Assembly (NCBI GenBank): GCA_020636275.1
Contig: JACJYD010000002.1
Span: 620,001 to 684,000, forward strand
DNA from: Lewinellaceae bacterium
GTDB taxonomy: Bacteria; Bacteroidota; Bacteroidia; Chitinophagales; Saprospiraceae
DNA: 64,000 bases
Reading direction: 5' to 3'
How positions within the stretch are numbered: position 1 is the first letter of the stretch; every line of letters begins with the position of its first letter. Positions 49,457-57,900 of this stretch are shown here, one piece after another. A model generated the notes under the pieces. That model saw nothing but the letters and a program-made list of their open reading frames with translations, was not told the DNA's origin and ran no database searches. The translations under genes were made by a program, and so were the position numbers.

Positions 49457-52400
49457 TCACAGATTCCAGATGTATTCGTTCAGGGAAGCGTCTTTGTCCA
49501 GGTCCATTTTCTTTTTCAGGCGGTATTTGCTTTGCTCCACGCCATTGACGGTTATGTGGAGAATGGAGGCGATCTCGGAATTGGAAAATCCCATTCGGAT
49601 AAAGTAACAAAGGCGGTTGTCGTTGCCGGAAATATTGGGGTGCCGGCGGTGGAGCTCCTGCACGAAGTCCTGGTGCATTTGGTCGAAGGTGAGTTGAAAC
49701 TGTTCCCAATAGTCTTCCTGGTTCAGTTCGTTATCGATCGACCGGATGAGTTTGCGCAGCTCCCGGCGCTGGGATTCCTGACCAGGGGATTCCAACTTTG
49801 AGATCTGTTCCTTCAGGTTGGCCAGAAACTGGTTTTTGTGGGCGCTTTGCAGCACCGAGGCGCTGAGGCGGGCTTGTTTGGCTTCCACTTCTTTTTCGAG
49901 GTTCACATTTTGGAGCCGGAGGATCTCCTGTTCGGCCTTGAAAGACCGCTCCTGGAAAAGGGCCTTCTGGTGTTCGAGGAAATATCGCACGATCAGGTAG
50001 GCGACCCCAAATGCAGCCGCCGTGCACAGCAGGTAGAACCACCAGGTTTTCCAGAAGGGCGGCGACACCTCGATGTGGAGGGTTTGAACTGCACTCCAGA
50101 CCTTATCGTTGTTTGAGGCTTTTACGTGGAGGCGGTAGTCGCCTCCTTTGAGATTGGAATAAACGGCCCGGTGTTGTCCGGCGCTCACATAGTTCCACTG
50201 CTCGTCGAATCCCTCCAATTGGTAGGCAAACCAGTTCCTGGCAGGCTGGGTGTAATCCGTTCCCGTGAATTCAAAAACGATGCCCCGGTCGGCAAACGTT
50301 AAGTGGACGATCGTTCCGGGATCGTTCAGGTCGCCGTTCAACACGGTGCGCCTGTTCCATTTGCCAATGGGGACGGATTGTCCCGACAAGCGAAGGTCGG
50401 TAAAGACCACCCTGGGCGGGTGGGGATTGAGGCGGATCTGATCCGGGGCCAGGATGGAAAACCCGTTGGTGCCGCCGAAGACCAGCCGGCCGTCTTCCAA
50501 TTTCAGGGAAGCGCGGGGATTGTATTGGTTATTTTTCAGATTTTCATCGGTACCGATGTCCAACATTGTACCCGTAGCGGGATTCCAGCGGATGATGCCT
50601 TTCTGGGTGCCGATCCAGAGGTTCCCCTGTTCATCTTCCTCGATGCTGTTGATCATATTGGAAGGCAGGCCGTCGCGGGTGTCGTAATGCCGGATCTCCC
50701 CGGTCTCAGGCAGGAGGCAGTCCAGCCCTTTGAATTCCGTGCCGATCCAGAGGTTTCCCAGGGCGTCCTGGTAGAGGCATTGGAGGTTGTTCCCCGCCAA
50801 TGTAGGGGCGAAAAATGTTTCGCCCGTACGGGGAGAATGAGCGGTAGATGTTTCGCCCGTACGGGGAGAATGGGCGGTAGATGTTTCGCCCGTACGGGGT
50901 TCGGAATAGCGCAAGATCGCGCCGGTCGGGATGTGGAGCCGGTTGAGGCCCCTGTCTTCGCTTGCGGCCCAGAGGTATTCCCCGTTTTTGTCCAGCAGGA
51001 TGTCGACGATCTGCACGCTGGAGATGGTTTTAGGATCGGCCGGAACAGAGGGGAAACGGATGAAGGCGTCGGCACCGGGCGGCAGGTAGTTCAGGCCTCC
51101 GCCCAAAGTGGCAACCCATAGCCCCCCATCGGGGGCGAGTTCGATATCCCAGATGTTGTTGTGGGAAAGCGATTGCGGATTGCCGGGTTGATTTCGGAAA
51201 TTTCGCGTAATGCCGCGTTGGGGATCGAAAAAGCTCAGGCCTTCGGCATAGGTTCCCACCCAAATTCCGCCGTTTTTGGCCATTTTCAGACTGGTGACCA
51301 CGGAGTGGGGAAAGGGTTTGCCGCCCCCGGTTACGGAGTGCAACTCCACGCTCCCGGCCCTGGTTTTCGCATAAAAAAGCCCGCCACCGTCGGTCCCGAT
51401 CCAGATCTTTCCGGAAGGGTCTTCCTGTAAGGCCAACACCGAACGAAGCCCCATCCGGTGGTAGTCGCTTTCATTTTCATGCACCAAGAAAGGAGAGGTA
51501 TATACTTTGTGGATATTTACGCCCCCGTTGAAGGTCCCGATCCAGAGATTGCCGATGTGGTCGAACATCAGGTAGTACAAAGCATTGGTATTGAGGGATC
51601 GGGGGAAATTGGTAGCGGAAACAACTTGCTGAAAACCTCCCTCGGCAGGATTTCGGATACTCAGTCCGCCGCCGTCGGTAGCAATCCAGAGGAAGCCCAG
51701 GGAGTCGAGCGCCAGGTCGGTGATGATGTTGTGGGAGATCGTAGTTGGAAGGCCGTTTTTTTCAAAAAAGAAATGTTCGAACTGCTTTTGCTGCAGATCG
51801 TATTTGTACAAGCCGCTCCCCGCTGTGCCGATCCATAGATTTCCCTGCCGGTCGAGGCAAAAGGATTTGCCATAGCTGTTGAGGTTGAGGGAGTCCGGGC
51901 TGTTGATCACTTCGATCGACCGGGAGGACTGATCGTAGGCGTTGATGCCCCGGCCGTCGGTCCCGATCCAGACCTTTCCCCGGCCGTCTTCCAGAAAATC
52001 GAAAATGAAATCGCCGCTAAGCGTTTTTGCGCCGGGCTGGCAAGTTGTACACAAGTGCTCGACCTGCTTCCGGTTTTCATCAAAGACAAAAACGCCCTGC
52101 CCAAGGGTGCCGACCCATAACCAGCCCCGGCTGTCTTCGTAAAGGCTCCGAACGGTGGTTTTATTCCAGTCGATACCGGACTGGGCTTCGGCCGGAAAGC
52201 GTTCGAACCGGCCCTTTGACCGGTCCCATACGCTGATACCGGCCTCCCGGTGCCCAATCCAGATCTTGCCACTCCGGTCTTCCATTAGCGTGAGCACGGT
52301 GGGCCCTTGCAGCGAGGTACTGTCGCCGGAAATGGGCAAAAAAACCTTACATTCGTAACCGTCGTAGCGGTTCAGTCCGTAGCGGGTGCCGATCCAGACC

Positions 52401-52576
52401 AGGCCTTCCCGATCCTGCAACAGGGAGTAGACCGTGCTGTGCGAAAGACCGTTTTCCACCGTCAAATGGTCGAAGGCCAGCGGAGATCGAAAGGGCTGAC
52501 TTTTACCAACTAGTTGGATCAGGAGTAAAATGCCGGTCAGAAGGTGTATTTTCCTTTGGAATCCGTATGGGAGCAT
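49457..52576 (-). CDS. Two-component-propeller regulator with LuxR-type DNA-binding end
   Basis: 1039 residues. Signal peptide or anchor, then many Reg_prop blades (DREGLVWIGTRYGLNRYDGYE, DRQGNLWIGTAGSGLYKYD, PSGKIWIGTDGGGLFY) forming two propellers in the periplasm, a Y_Y_Y domain, a membrane helix (WWFYLLCTAAAFGVAYLIV, about residue 850), a coiled coil and a C-terminal LuxR-like HTH (NRLCYFIRMGFSNSEIASIL). It lacks kinase and receiver domains, unlike classical hybrid PUL sensors, and must couple glycan sensing directly to DNA. Residues about 559-588 are a triplicated RTGETSTAHSP repeat from a palindromic DNA repeat. Confidence 0.9.
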   Translation of the reverse strand: MLPYGFQRKIHLLTGILLLIQLVGKSQPFRSPLAFDHLTVENGLSHSTVYSLLQDREGLVWIGTRYGLNRYDGYECKVFLPISGDSTSLQGPTVLTLMEDRSGKIWIGHREAGISVWDRSKGRFERFPAEAQSGIDWNKTTVRSLYEDSRGWLWVGTLGQGVFVFDENRKQVEHLCTTCQPGAKTLSGDFIFDFLEDGRGKVWIGTDGRGINAYDQSSRSIEVINSPDSLNLNSYGKSFCLDRQGNLWIGTAGSGLYKYDLQQKQFEHFFFEKNGLPTTISHNIITDLALDSLGFLWIATDGGGLSIRNPAEGGFQQVVSATNFPRSLNTNALYYLMFDHIGNLWIGTFNGGVNIHKVYTSPFLVHENESDYHRMGLRSVLALQEDPSGKIWIGTDGGGLFYAKTRAGSVELHSVTGGGKPFPHSVVTSLKMAKNGGIWVGTYAEGLSFFDPQRGITRNFRNQPGNPQSLSHNNIWDIELAPDGGLWVATLGGGLNYLPPGADAFIRFPSVPADPKTISSVQIVDILLDKNGEYLWAASEDRGLNRLHIPTGAILRYSEPRTGETSTAHSPRTGETSTAHSPRTGETFFAPTLAGNNLQCLYQDALGNLWIGTEFKGLDCLLPETGEIRHYDTRDGLPSNMINSIEEDEQGNLWIGTQKGIIRWNPATGTMLDIGTDENLKNNQYNPRASLKLEDGRLVFGGTNGFSILAPDQIRLNPHPPRVVFTDLRLSGQSVPIGKWNRRTVLNGDLNDPGTIVHLTFADRGIVFEFTGTDYTQPARNWFAYQLEGFDEQWNYVSAGQHRAVYSNLKGGDYRLHVKASNNDKVWSAVQTLHIEVSPPFWKTWWFYLLCTAAAFGVAYLIVRYFLEHQKALFQERSFKAEQEILRLQNVNLEKEVEAKQARLSASVLQSAHKNQFLANLKEQISKLESPGQESQRRELRKLIRSIDNELNQEDYWEQFQLTFDQMHQDFVQELHRRHPNISGNDNRLCYFIRMGFSNSEIASILHITVNGVEQSKYRLKKKMDLDKDASLNEYIWNL
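50815..50899. repeat. In-frame 33-bp tandem repeat inside the PUL regulator
   Basis: ATGTTTCGCCCGTACGGGG occurs three times at 50815, 50848 and 50881, separated by 14-bp spacers differing by one base. The period of 33 bp keeps the reading frame. The first copy adjoins GGGGCGAAAA, making a GGCGAAA/TTTCGCC palindrome. Confidence 0.92.
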
Positions 52577-52618
52577 ACAGATGCTTAATTTTCTTCAAAA
52601 GTAACATTTGTTTTGGCG

Positions 52619-52626
52619 TATTTTTG
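52619..52626 (+). promoter_or_regulatory. Candidate -7 box (TATTTTTG) of the 52693 gene
   Basis: Fits TAnnTTTG 67 bp before the start codon. If used, the 52645-52681 hairpin lies in the transcript leader. No clear -33 element. Confidence 0.35.
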
Positions 52627-52644
52627 AACTCACCAATATTTGTA

Positions 52645-52681
52645 AAAAGGGACCTGCGGCCGTAGGTCGCAGGTCCCTTTT
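52645..52681 (+). terminator. Terminator-like hairpin in front of the 52693 gene
   Basis: A 17-bp stem with a GTA loop, followed by TTTTAATTTTTTT and then the start codon 11 bp later. Its 19-nt core CTGCGGCCGTAGGTCGCAG is identical to the hairpin at 42909-42945, but the outer stem differs. The position suggests leader attenuation. Confidence 0.75.
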
Positions 52682-52692
52682 AATTTTTTTCT

Positions 52693-53838
52693 ATGCTTGG
52701 AGACAAAAAACTGGAAGTCTACGAAGACTATCGCTCCATGGGGATCACCCTGAAGTGGTTTACCCCCATGGCTTTTTTTCTGTTGTTCTTTAGTTTCGCC
52801 TGGAACGGGTTTCTGGTCTTTTGGTACTCTATGGCCTTCACCGGCGAGGCGCCCTGGATCATGATCCTCTTTCCGGTCCTCCACGTAGCGGTAGGGTTTT
52901 ACCTGATCTACTACACGCTCTGTCTGTTTTTTAATAAAACCAATATCGATATTGCCGGCGATTACCTCACGGTGAAGCATAGCCCCATCCCCTGGTGGCG
53001 GGGCAACCGGCGTGTTCCGACCAATGCCATCGAGCAATTGTACGTAACGGAAAAGAAGTCGCAAGGAAAGAACGGCACGCAATTCAAATACCAGCTCCGC
53101 GCCCGTTTGTACGACAAAAATGATGTGGAACTCCTGGCCCTCGACGAAGTCTCGCCTGAGGAATTACAGCAGATCGAAGAACACCTGGAGCGATTCATCG
53201 GGATCAACGACGAACCGGTGAAAGGAGAGTACGGAAGAAAGAAAGAGGATGTCCGCGAAGAACGGCCCCGAAGGCAAGGCCGCCCCTTTTCCGATCCGAT
53301 CCTGGGCTCGGTCTACCTCTCCCGGGAAGGCGATTTTTTCGAACTGAAAAGCGAGGAAATGGAGATCGTCAGCGTGACGCAGTACGACTGGAACGACGGT
53401 AACTCCGACCGGGCCTTCCAGTTGCTCACCCCGGATAAACAGGAGCGCCGGGTCTTTCTGGAACAAAGCCAGGCCATTCTCCACCTCTACCAGGAACGCG
53501 AACTGAGTATTTTCGAGACCAACCTGACCCGGTTTCAGCTGGATACGCCGCCCAACTCGATCCTGGTCAAGGGAGTGGAGTACTTCCCCAGCCATTTCAA
53601 AACGGGAAAGTACTTCACCACCGGCATTTCCAAAGGCCTGGAGGTAAAGCAATGGTTTTATGCGGCGAAAGACCGGCAGTCCTTTCTCCGGGTCGTCAAT
53701 TTCCAGAATACGGTCACTTTTTACCTGGGCGAAAAGCTCCAAAGATCCGATTTCGACGATTCGCTCGATCTGGATCAAAAGCCGGAAAGGGATCTGGAAA
53801 CGCGGGAACGGGGGTGGGATGAGCAGGATCTGGTTTAG
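52693..53838 (+). CDS. Membrane protein with DUF4178-like soluble part, unknown
   Basis: 381 residues. Two membrane helices (about 25-48 and 54-78) at the N-terminus are followed by a PH-like beta segment (IDIAGDYLTVKHSPIPWW), a charged linker and a C-terminal domain with VKGVEYFPSHFKTGKYF and KQWFYAAKDRQSFLRVV, resembling DUF4178 modules. No enzyme motif. It stands alone, divergent from the PUL regulator. An attenuator-like hairpin precedes it. Confidence 0.7.
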   Translation: MLGDKKLEVYEDYRSMGITLKWFTPMAFFLLFFSFAWNGFLVFWYSMAFTGEAPWIMILFPVLHVAVGFYLIYYTLCLFFNKTNIDIAGDYLTVKHSPIPWWRGNRRVPTNAIEQLYVTEKKSQGKNGTQFKYQLRARLYDKNDVELLALDEVSPEELQQIEEHLERFIGINDEPVKGEYGRKKEDVREERPRRQGRPFSDPILGSVYLSREGDFFELKSEEMEIVSVTQYDWNDGNSDRAFQLLTPDKQERRVFLEQSQAILHLYQERELSIFETNLTRFQLDTPPNSILVKGVEYFPSHFKTGKYFTTGISKGLEVKQWFYAAKDRQSFLRVVNFQNTVTFYLGEKLQRSDFDDSLDLDQKPERDLETRERGWDEQDLV

Positions 53839-53841
53839 TGT

Positions 53842-54453
53842 TTAACGCGAAACGAGCTTGAATCCCACATTCCGTCCCATTCCCTGGAAAATGGCCAGGT
53901 TGATCCAGGCCAGGGCGAACTGTTCGAGCAACCCGACCCGGTCGGCTTTCCCAAAGTCGTAACATTCGGCAAAGCCGGCATCTTTGGCCAGTTGGGCCGT
54001 CACCGCCTTGGCGCGCTCATCGTCGCCCGCCATGAACATATCCAGGCGCACCGGGCCGTAATCCGGGTTTTTCATATTCTCAAACCCGGTCGAGTTGAAA
54101 CACTTGACCACCGCAGCCTGGGTCAGATCGGCGAAAGCATGGTAAGCCGTAGCATAGGGCTCGGGCTTGCTCCGGATCGAATTGGTCGCGTCGATGATGA
54201 TCTTTCCCGAGGTCTCCCCGAATTGGTCGGCCAGGTCTTTAGCGATCTGGGGCGGTGTGGCGACCAGGATCACCTCCGCTTGCCGGACGGCTTCTTCAAT
54301 CGGAAAAACGCCGGTATTCGGGTTTTTCAGCAATTCCTGTCCTTTGAAGTGTTGGGTGTCTTTTGTTCCCAAAAAGATCTGATGGCCCGCTTTGGCCCAT
54401 TGGGCGGCCAGTGCGCCGCCCACGTTTCCGGTTCCGATAATGGCGATGTTCAT
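53842..54453 (-). CDS. NADPH-binding F420-type oxidoreductase
   Basis: 203 residues from the ATG at 54453 (MNIAIIGTGNVGGALAAQWA). A Rossmann fold GxGxxG at residues 6-12 and the segments EAVRQAEVILVATPP and KIIIDATNSIRSKPEP place it with the NADPH-dependent F420 reductase/NAD-binding family. Use of F420 itself is unlikely in this phylum, so the natural reductant partner is unknown. It is the last of four minus-strand genes beginning with the DJ-1-type protein; the gap to the bestrophin gene is 29 bp. Confidence 0.85.
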   Translation of the reverse strand: MNIAIIGTGNVGGALAAQWAKAGHQIFLGTKDTQHFKGQELLKNPNTGVFPIEEAVRQAEVILVATPPQIAKDLADQFGETSGKIIIDATNSIRSKPEPYATAYHAFADLTQAAVVKCFNSTGFENMKNPDYGPVRLDMFMAGDDERAKAVTAQLAKDAGFAECYDFGKADRVGLLEQFALAWINLAIFQGMGRNVGFKLVSR

Positions 54454-54482
54454 AATTAAGATTTGCGCTGTATCATTTTCAT

Positions 54483-55430
54483 TCAATACAAATACCCGTC
54501 AACGGGTTTCATTTTTTCCGGCAATTCCTTTTCTCCCAACATTTCCCGCAAATTCCGCTCGATGGTATTGCAAATGGCCGATAGGGCCACATCGGTGACC
54601 TTGTTCTCAAACGGATCCTCATTGGCAGCTCCCGTTCTTTCCATGATGATGAACACCCCGGCGATCAGCACCGAGAGCGGGATGATGAGCCAGGCGAAAG
54701 ATACGAGTTGTTCGGACAGGAAGAAACCCAAAAGGCCGAATGGCAGCATCAGGGCGAAGAGCACGACGAACACCCGGGTGAAAAAGTCGTATTGGCGGGG
54801 CAGGGGCGTGTTCTTGATCCGCTCCACGCCGCCCTGGTAATTGGCCAGGGCCAGCAATTGCCCTTCCATCTGGAAGCTGTCGAAACCGCCAAGGGTGCCG
54901 TTGGCCATGGCCTCGTAGATCTGCCGGCCCATGAGCAACTGGATGGCGTTGGGTTTGTGATCCATGCGGGCGACCTGTGCATAGGCCTCCGTTTCGAGGA
55001 AAGGCTGGATCTCCGCCCAGTTTTCCTGTTCCCGCAACTGCAGGCGCAGGGCATGCACCCAGGCGATCTGTTGGTAGATCAGGCTCTTCTTGAAATTTTC
55101 ACTTCGTTCGCGATCGTAATTGGGCTGATGGGCATGGCTGTCGGTGAAGGTGATCACCAGCCGGGCCAGCACCCGGCTCGAATTGACGATGCCGCCCCAC
55201 AGGGTCCGGGCTTCCCACCATCGGCCGTAGGCGGAGTTGTTGCGGAAAGCGACGAAAATGGCCAGGGCCGAACCTAATAAGCCGATCGGCGTGAAGTTGA
55301 TGGCCAGTTCCTTGCGCTGGGTCAGGTAGAAAAGCAACCAGACGATGGCAGACCATACGAGAGTGAATAATACCTGGTTTTTGATATAGCCCCAGACCCT
55401 GAGCGGATGAAAATTTCGTTTGACGATCAT
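54483..55430 (-). CDS. Bestrophin-family channel protein
   Basis: 315 residues. MIVKRNFHPLRVWGYIKNQV and the membrane segments LFTLVWSAIVWLLFYL and LLGSALAIFVAFRNNSAYGRWWEAR mark the bestrophin/UPF0187 family. Bacterial members form pentameric ion channels. It overlaps no neighbour but lies 2 bp from the gene before it and 29 bp from the one after, so it belongs to a tight operon. Confidence 0.92.
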   Translation of the reverse strand: MIVKRNFHPLRVWGYIKNQVLFTLVWSAIVWLLFYLTQRKELAINFTPIGLLGSALAIFVAFRNNSAYGRWWEARTLWGGIVNSSRVLARLVITFTDSHAHQPNYDRERSENFKKSLIYQQIAWVHALRLQLREQENWAEIQPFLETEAYAQVARMDHKPNAIQLLMGRQIYEAMANGTLGGFDSFQMEGQLLALANYQGGVERIKNTPLPRQYDFFTRVFVVLFALMLPFGLLGFFLSEQLVSFAWLIIPLSVLIAGVFIIMERTGAANEDPFENKVTDVALSAICNTIERNLREMLGEKELPEKMKPVDGYLY

Positions 55431-55432
55431 GG

Positions 55433-56041
55433 TTAAAAAGATTTTCTGAAAAAGAGACCTGTATTGCTGGAAGTTCGAAATTCATTTCCCGTTCCCGACA
55501 GTTCACTGGCTAGGCCAAACTGCCAGCCCTTTTTATCCAACCCTGCACGCAGCCGCTGCAGGCTGTAGATATGTCCGGAGTTGTTGAAAAGGGTATAGAG
55601 CTCCAGGCTGGTGTACAATTTCCAATCTGAAAAGAGGGGAGGGGTGAACCGGAAAATGGAAAACCAACTGTATTCCGGCGCTTTTTTCAGCCCCACGGAA
55701 GCCAGGCCGAAGAGCATCCAGTTTTTCCGGTTTTTGAAAATGTGCAGCCCCGCATCGACCCCACCACCGGAACTGCCGATCTTGCCGACCAGGCTGGCGC
55801 CCAGGCCCGCTTTCGTGGTGTAGTTGAGGTACGCGCCGGTAAAGATGTTGGGATGATTGTCGTAATCCAGCGTTGCGCGCGTCCTGCTGAATACCGACCA
55901 CCGGAACTGCCGGTCCAGCGGTTTGAGCCACTGCACATCGGCGAAGACCTGTTTGTCTCCGGCCATGAGTTCGAGGCTTTGGGCCTGCAGGCAGGTGCAG
56001 GCCCAAAGGGAAAAAAGGAAAAAGAAGAGGAGTTTCTTCAT
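55433..56041 (-). CDS. Exported protein of unknown function
   Basis: 202 residues from the ATG at 56041 (ATG at 56047 is also possible). Signal peptide MKKLLFFFLFSLWACTCLQA, then a beta-rich protein with alternating aromatic residues (NWMLFGLASVGLKKAPEYSW; WKLYTSLELYTLFN) and a C-terminal F (GLFFRKSF). This looks like a small outer-membrane barrel, which is an inference. The start overlaps or touches the stop codon of the DJ-1-type gene. Confidence 0.72.
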   Translation of the reverse strand: MKKLLFFFLFSLWACTCLQAQSLELMAGDKQVFADVQWLKPLDRQFRWSVFSRTRATLDYDNHPNIFTGAYLNYTTKAGLGASLVGKIGSSGGGVDAGLHIFKNRKNWMLFGLASVGLKKAPEYSWFSIFRFTPPLFSDWKLYTSLELYTLFNNSGHIYSLQRLRAGLDKKGWQFGLASELSGTGNEFRTSSNTGLFFRKSF

Positions 56042-56043
56042 GA

Positions 56044-56817
56044 TCATTTCATCAGAGACTCGATCACCAATTTAGCTGCGGCGGCGCCGGAGTTTTGTTG
56101 CTGCCCCGTGATCAGATTGCCGTCCTGGATGGCATAGGGGGTGAACGGCGCCTGCACCTTGAAGGTGGTGTTGGCCATTTTGCGGGCGTTATCCTCAATG
56201 CGATACGGCTGGATCTTTTGCCCCACGGCCTGGTCGGCAAAATCCTCTTCGCTGTTGGCGAAACCCGTCCAGGTTTTGCCTTCCACCAGATATTTCCCGG
56301 TCGACAGTTTGGTGTCGGTGAGGATGGTCGTGGAGTGGCAAACGGCGGCGGCGGGCTTGCCGCTTTCGTAGAAGCTGGCGAAGAATTTCATCAGTTCCTC
56401 ATTATCCTTGAACGTATACATAGGGGCCTGTCCGCCGACCAGGAAAATGGCGTCGTATTCAGAGGGGTCTACTTCGCTCAGTTTGACCGTATTCTCGGTC
56501 AGCGCCATCAGGGCCGGGCTGTTGATGAAGCCCATGCTGATCACATCGCCTGCGGAGTAGCCGCTTTCATGACGCGGATCGCTGAACCCGTCGAATTCGA
56601 TCTTCCCGCCGTTGAGACTGGCGATGACCACTTCCAGACCCGCTTGAGTGAATTCCAGGAAAGGGTGGGTCAATTCCGCCGCCCAGCACCCGATCGGCCA
56701 TCCGGTCTGTTGGGATACCGAAGGATTGGAGGCGATCATTAAAACTTTTTTCTTCGTGCCTTGCTGGTCGCCATGCCCATAGGCGTGACCGACCACTTCT
56801 TTAATGGATGAAGTCAT
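56044..56817 (-). CDS. DJ-1/PfpI-type glutamine amidotransferase-like protein (HSP31 class)
   Basis: 257 residues. The nucleophile elbow AAAVCHSTTIL has C160-H161, and an upstream Glu (E48 in GCWAAELTHPF) completes the usual triad. VGGQAPMYTFKDNEELMKFF is typical of the HSP31/glyoxalase III-like branch. Members remove methylglyoxal adducts or act as chaperones. It is divergent from the HxlR regulator and is the first gene of a four-gene operon. Confidence 0.9.
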   Translation of the reverse strand: MTSSIKEVVGHAYGHGDQQGTKKKVLMIASNPSVSQQTGWPIGCWAAELTHPFLEFTQAGLEVVIASLNGGKIEFDGFSDPRHESGYSAGDVISMGFINSPALMALTENTVKLSEVDPSEYDAIFLVGGQAPMYTFKDNEELMKFFASFYESGKPAAAVCHSTTILTDTKLSTGKYLVEGKTWTGFANSEEDFADQAVGQKIQPYRIEDNARKMANTTFKVQAPFTPYAIQDGNLITGQQQNSGAAAAKLVIESLMK

Positions 56818-56867
56818 GTTTATTGTATTTTTTTGGCAAAATTAGGGGTGACACTTATCTTTGTCTA

Positions 56868-56964
56868 TATACTGACCAATTAGTATGGTACTTACTTTTT
56901 TGAAAGTATATTGGTAATCAAATATATAGGAAGTGAAGAAGAGCAAGCAAAGCTTGTTCTTCTG
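56868..56964. promoter_or_regulatory. HxlR/DJ-1 divergent control region
   Basis: Between the divergent genes lies an ATACT-N8-AGTAT inverted repeat near 56868-56890, a plausible HxlR operator. A 12-bp hairpin (AGAAGAGCAAGC with one G-T pair, 56937-56963) lies in the HxlR leader, 15 bp before its start codon. Confidence 0.45.
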
Positions 56965-56978
56965 AAAAAAAATCAACC

Positions 56979-57335
56979 ATGCCAGACTTCATTTATAAAG
57001 GAAAAGTGTACTACAACCCCGTCGAATTCGCCATGGACCGGCTAGGCGGCACCTGGAAAATGCCCATTCTTTGGCGTCTGAAGGACAAGACCTATCGCTT
57101 CAGCGAGTTAAAGCGCGCCATCGAACACATTTCGGATAAAATGCTCACCACCCAATTGCGCGAATTGGAGCAGGACGGGTTCATTCACAGGGAGGTATTT
57201 CCGGTTGTGCCGCCTAAGACGGAATACAGCATCACCGAAAGAGGCCGGATGGCGATCCCGATTGTCGAGACCCTGCGCAATTTCGGCATCGACCTCATGG
57301 AGATGGAGGGGTTTGATGTAGGGTATTACCGGTAA
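56979..57335 (+). CDS. HxlR-family transcriptional regulator
   Basis: 118 residues. A winged helix fills the protein: GGTWKMPILWRLKDKTYRFSELKRAI and ISDKMLTTQLRELEQDGFIHREVFPVVPPKTEYSITERG. It commonly represses a divergent gene in response to electrophiles or aldehydes. Here the divergent operon starts with a DJ-1-type protein, which fits a reactive-aldehyde response by inference. It has only one Cys-poor sensor region, so redox sensing by Cys is not obvious. Confidence 0.93.
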   Translation: MPDFIYKGKVYYNPVEFAMDRLGGTWKMPILWRLKDKTYRFSELKRAIEHISDKMLTTQLRELEQDGFIHREVFPVVPPKTEYSITERGRMAIPIVETLRNFGIDLMEMEGFDVGYYR

Positions 57336-57385
57336 GGGGGGCAATTAATCACCGCCTCACTCCGAAATATTTTCTAAATTTGATT

Positions 57386-57886
57386 ATGAAAAACGGCTAT
57401 ATTACCTGCGTTGCATTTGTCTCGTTGTTCTTTGGCGTGACTTCTTGTGCCCTGGGGCAGGACACTCGAGATATCTTCCTGGAATTGAAAGCCAAAGATA
57501 GCTTGCTCTTTTCCCTGGTCTTCAATACCTGCGACACGGCTCAATTGCGGGATCTCATCAGCGATGATTTCGAGTTCTACCACGATAGAGGTGGGATCAC
57601 GGACTCCAGGGAGGGATTTCTCGCCGGAATTCCCGGGATGTGTCAAATGAATTATAAGGCGAGGAGGGAATTAGCGGTGGAGAGCCTGCAGGTTTTTCCC
57701 CTATACGACAACGGGGTGTTGTACGGCGCTGTCCAGACCGGAATGCACCGTTTTTATGGAAAGGAAGAGGGTAAGCCGGAATACCTGACCAGTACAGCCC
57801 TGTTTACCCATTTATGGATCATCGAAGGGGGAGACTGGAAACTGAAAAGAGTGCTGAGTTATGATCACCAGACCCCGGGGGAATAA
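57386..57886 (+). CDS. Exported NTF2-like (DUF4440) protein
   Basis: 166 residues from the ATG at 57386. A signal peptide with a lipobox-like end (FVSLFFGVTSC) is followed by an NTF2/SnoaL-like cone fold (AQLRDLISDDFEFYHDRGGI, ALFTHLWIIEGGDWKLKRVL). The family covers many small-molecule binding and isomerase roles. TAAATTTG at 57375-57382 fits the -7 consensus but would place transcription at or after the ATG, so a leaderless message or another promoter is possible. Confidence 0.82.
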   Translation: MKNGYITCVAFVSLFFGVTSCALGQDTRDIFLELKAKDSLLFSLVFNTCDTAQLRDLISDDFEFYHDRGGITDSREGFLAGIPGMCQMNYKARRELAVESLQVFPLYDNGVLYGAVQTGMHRFYGKEEGKPEYLTSTALFTHLWIIEGGDWKLKRVLSYDHQTPGE

Positions 57887-57900
57887 TCCCCGAACTTAAT

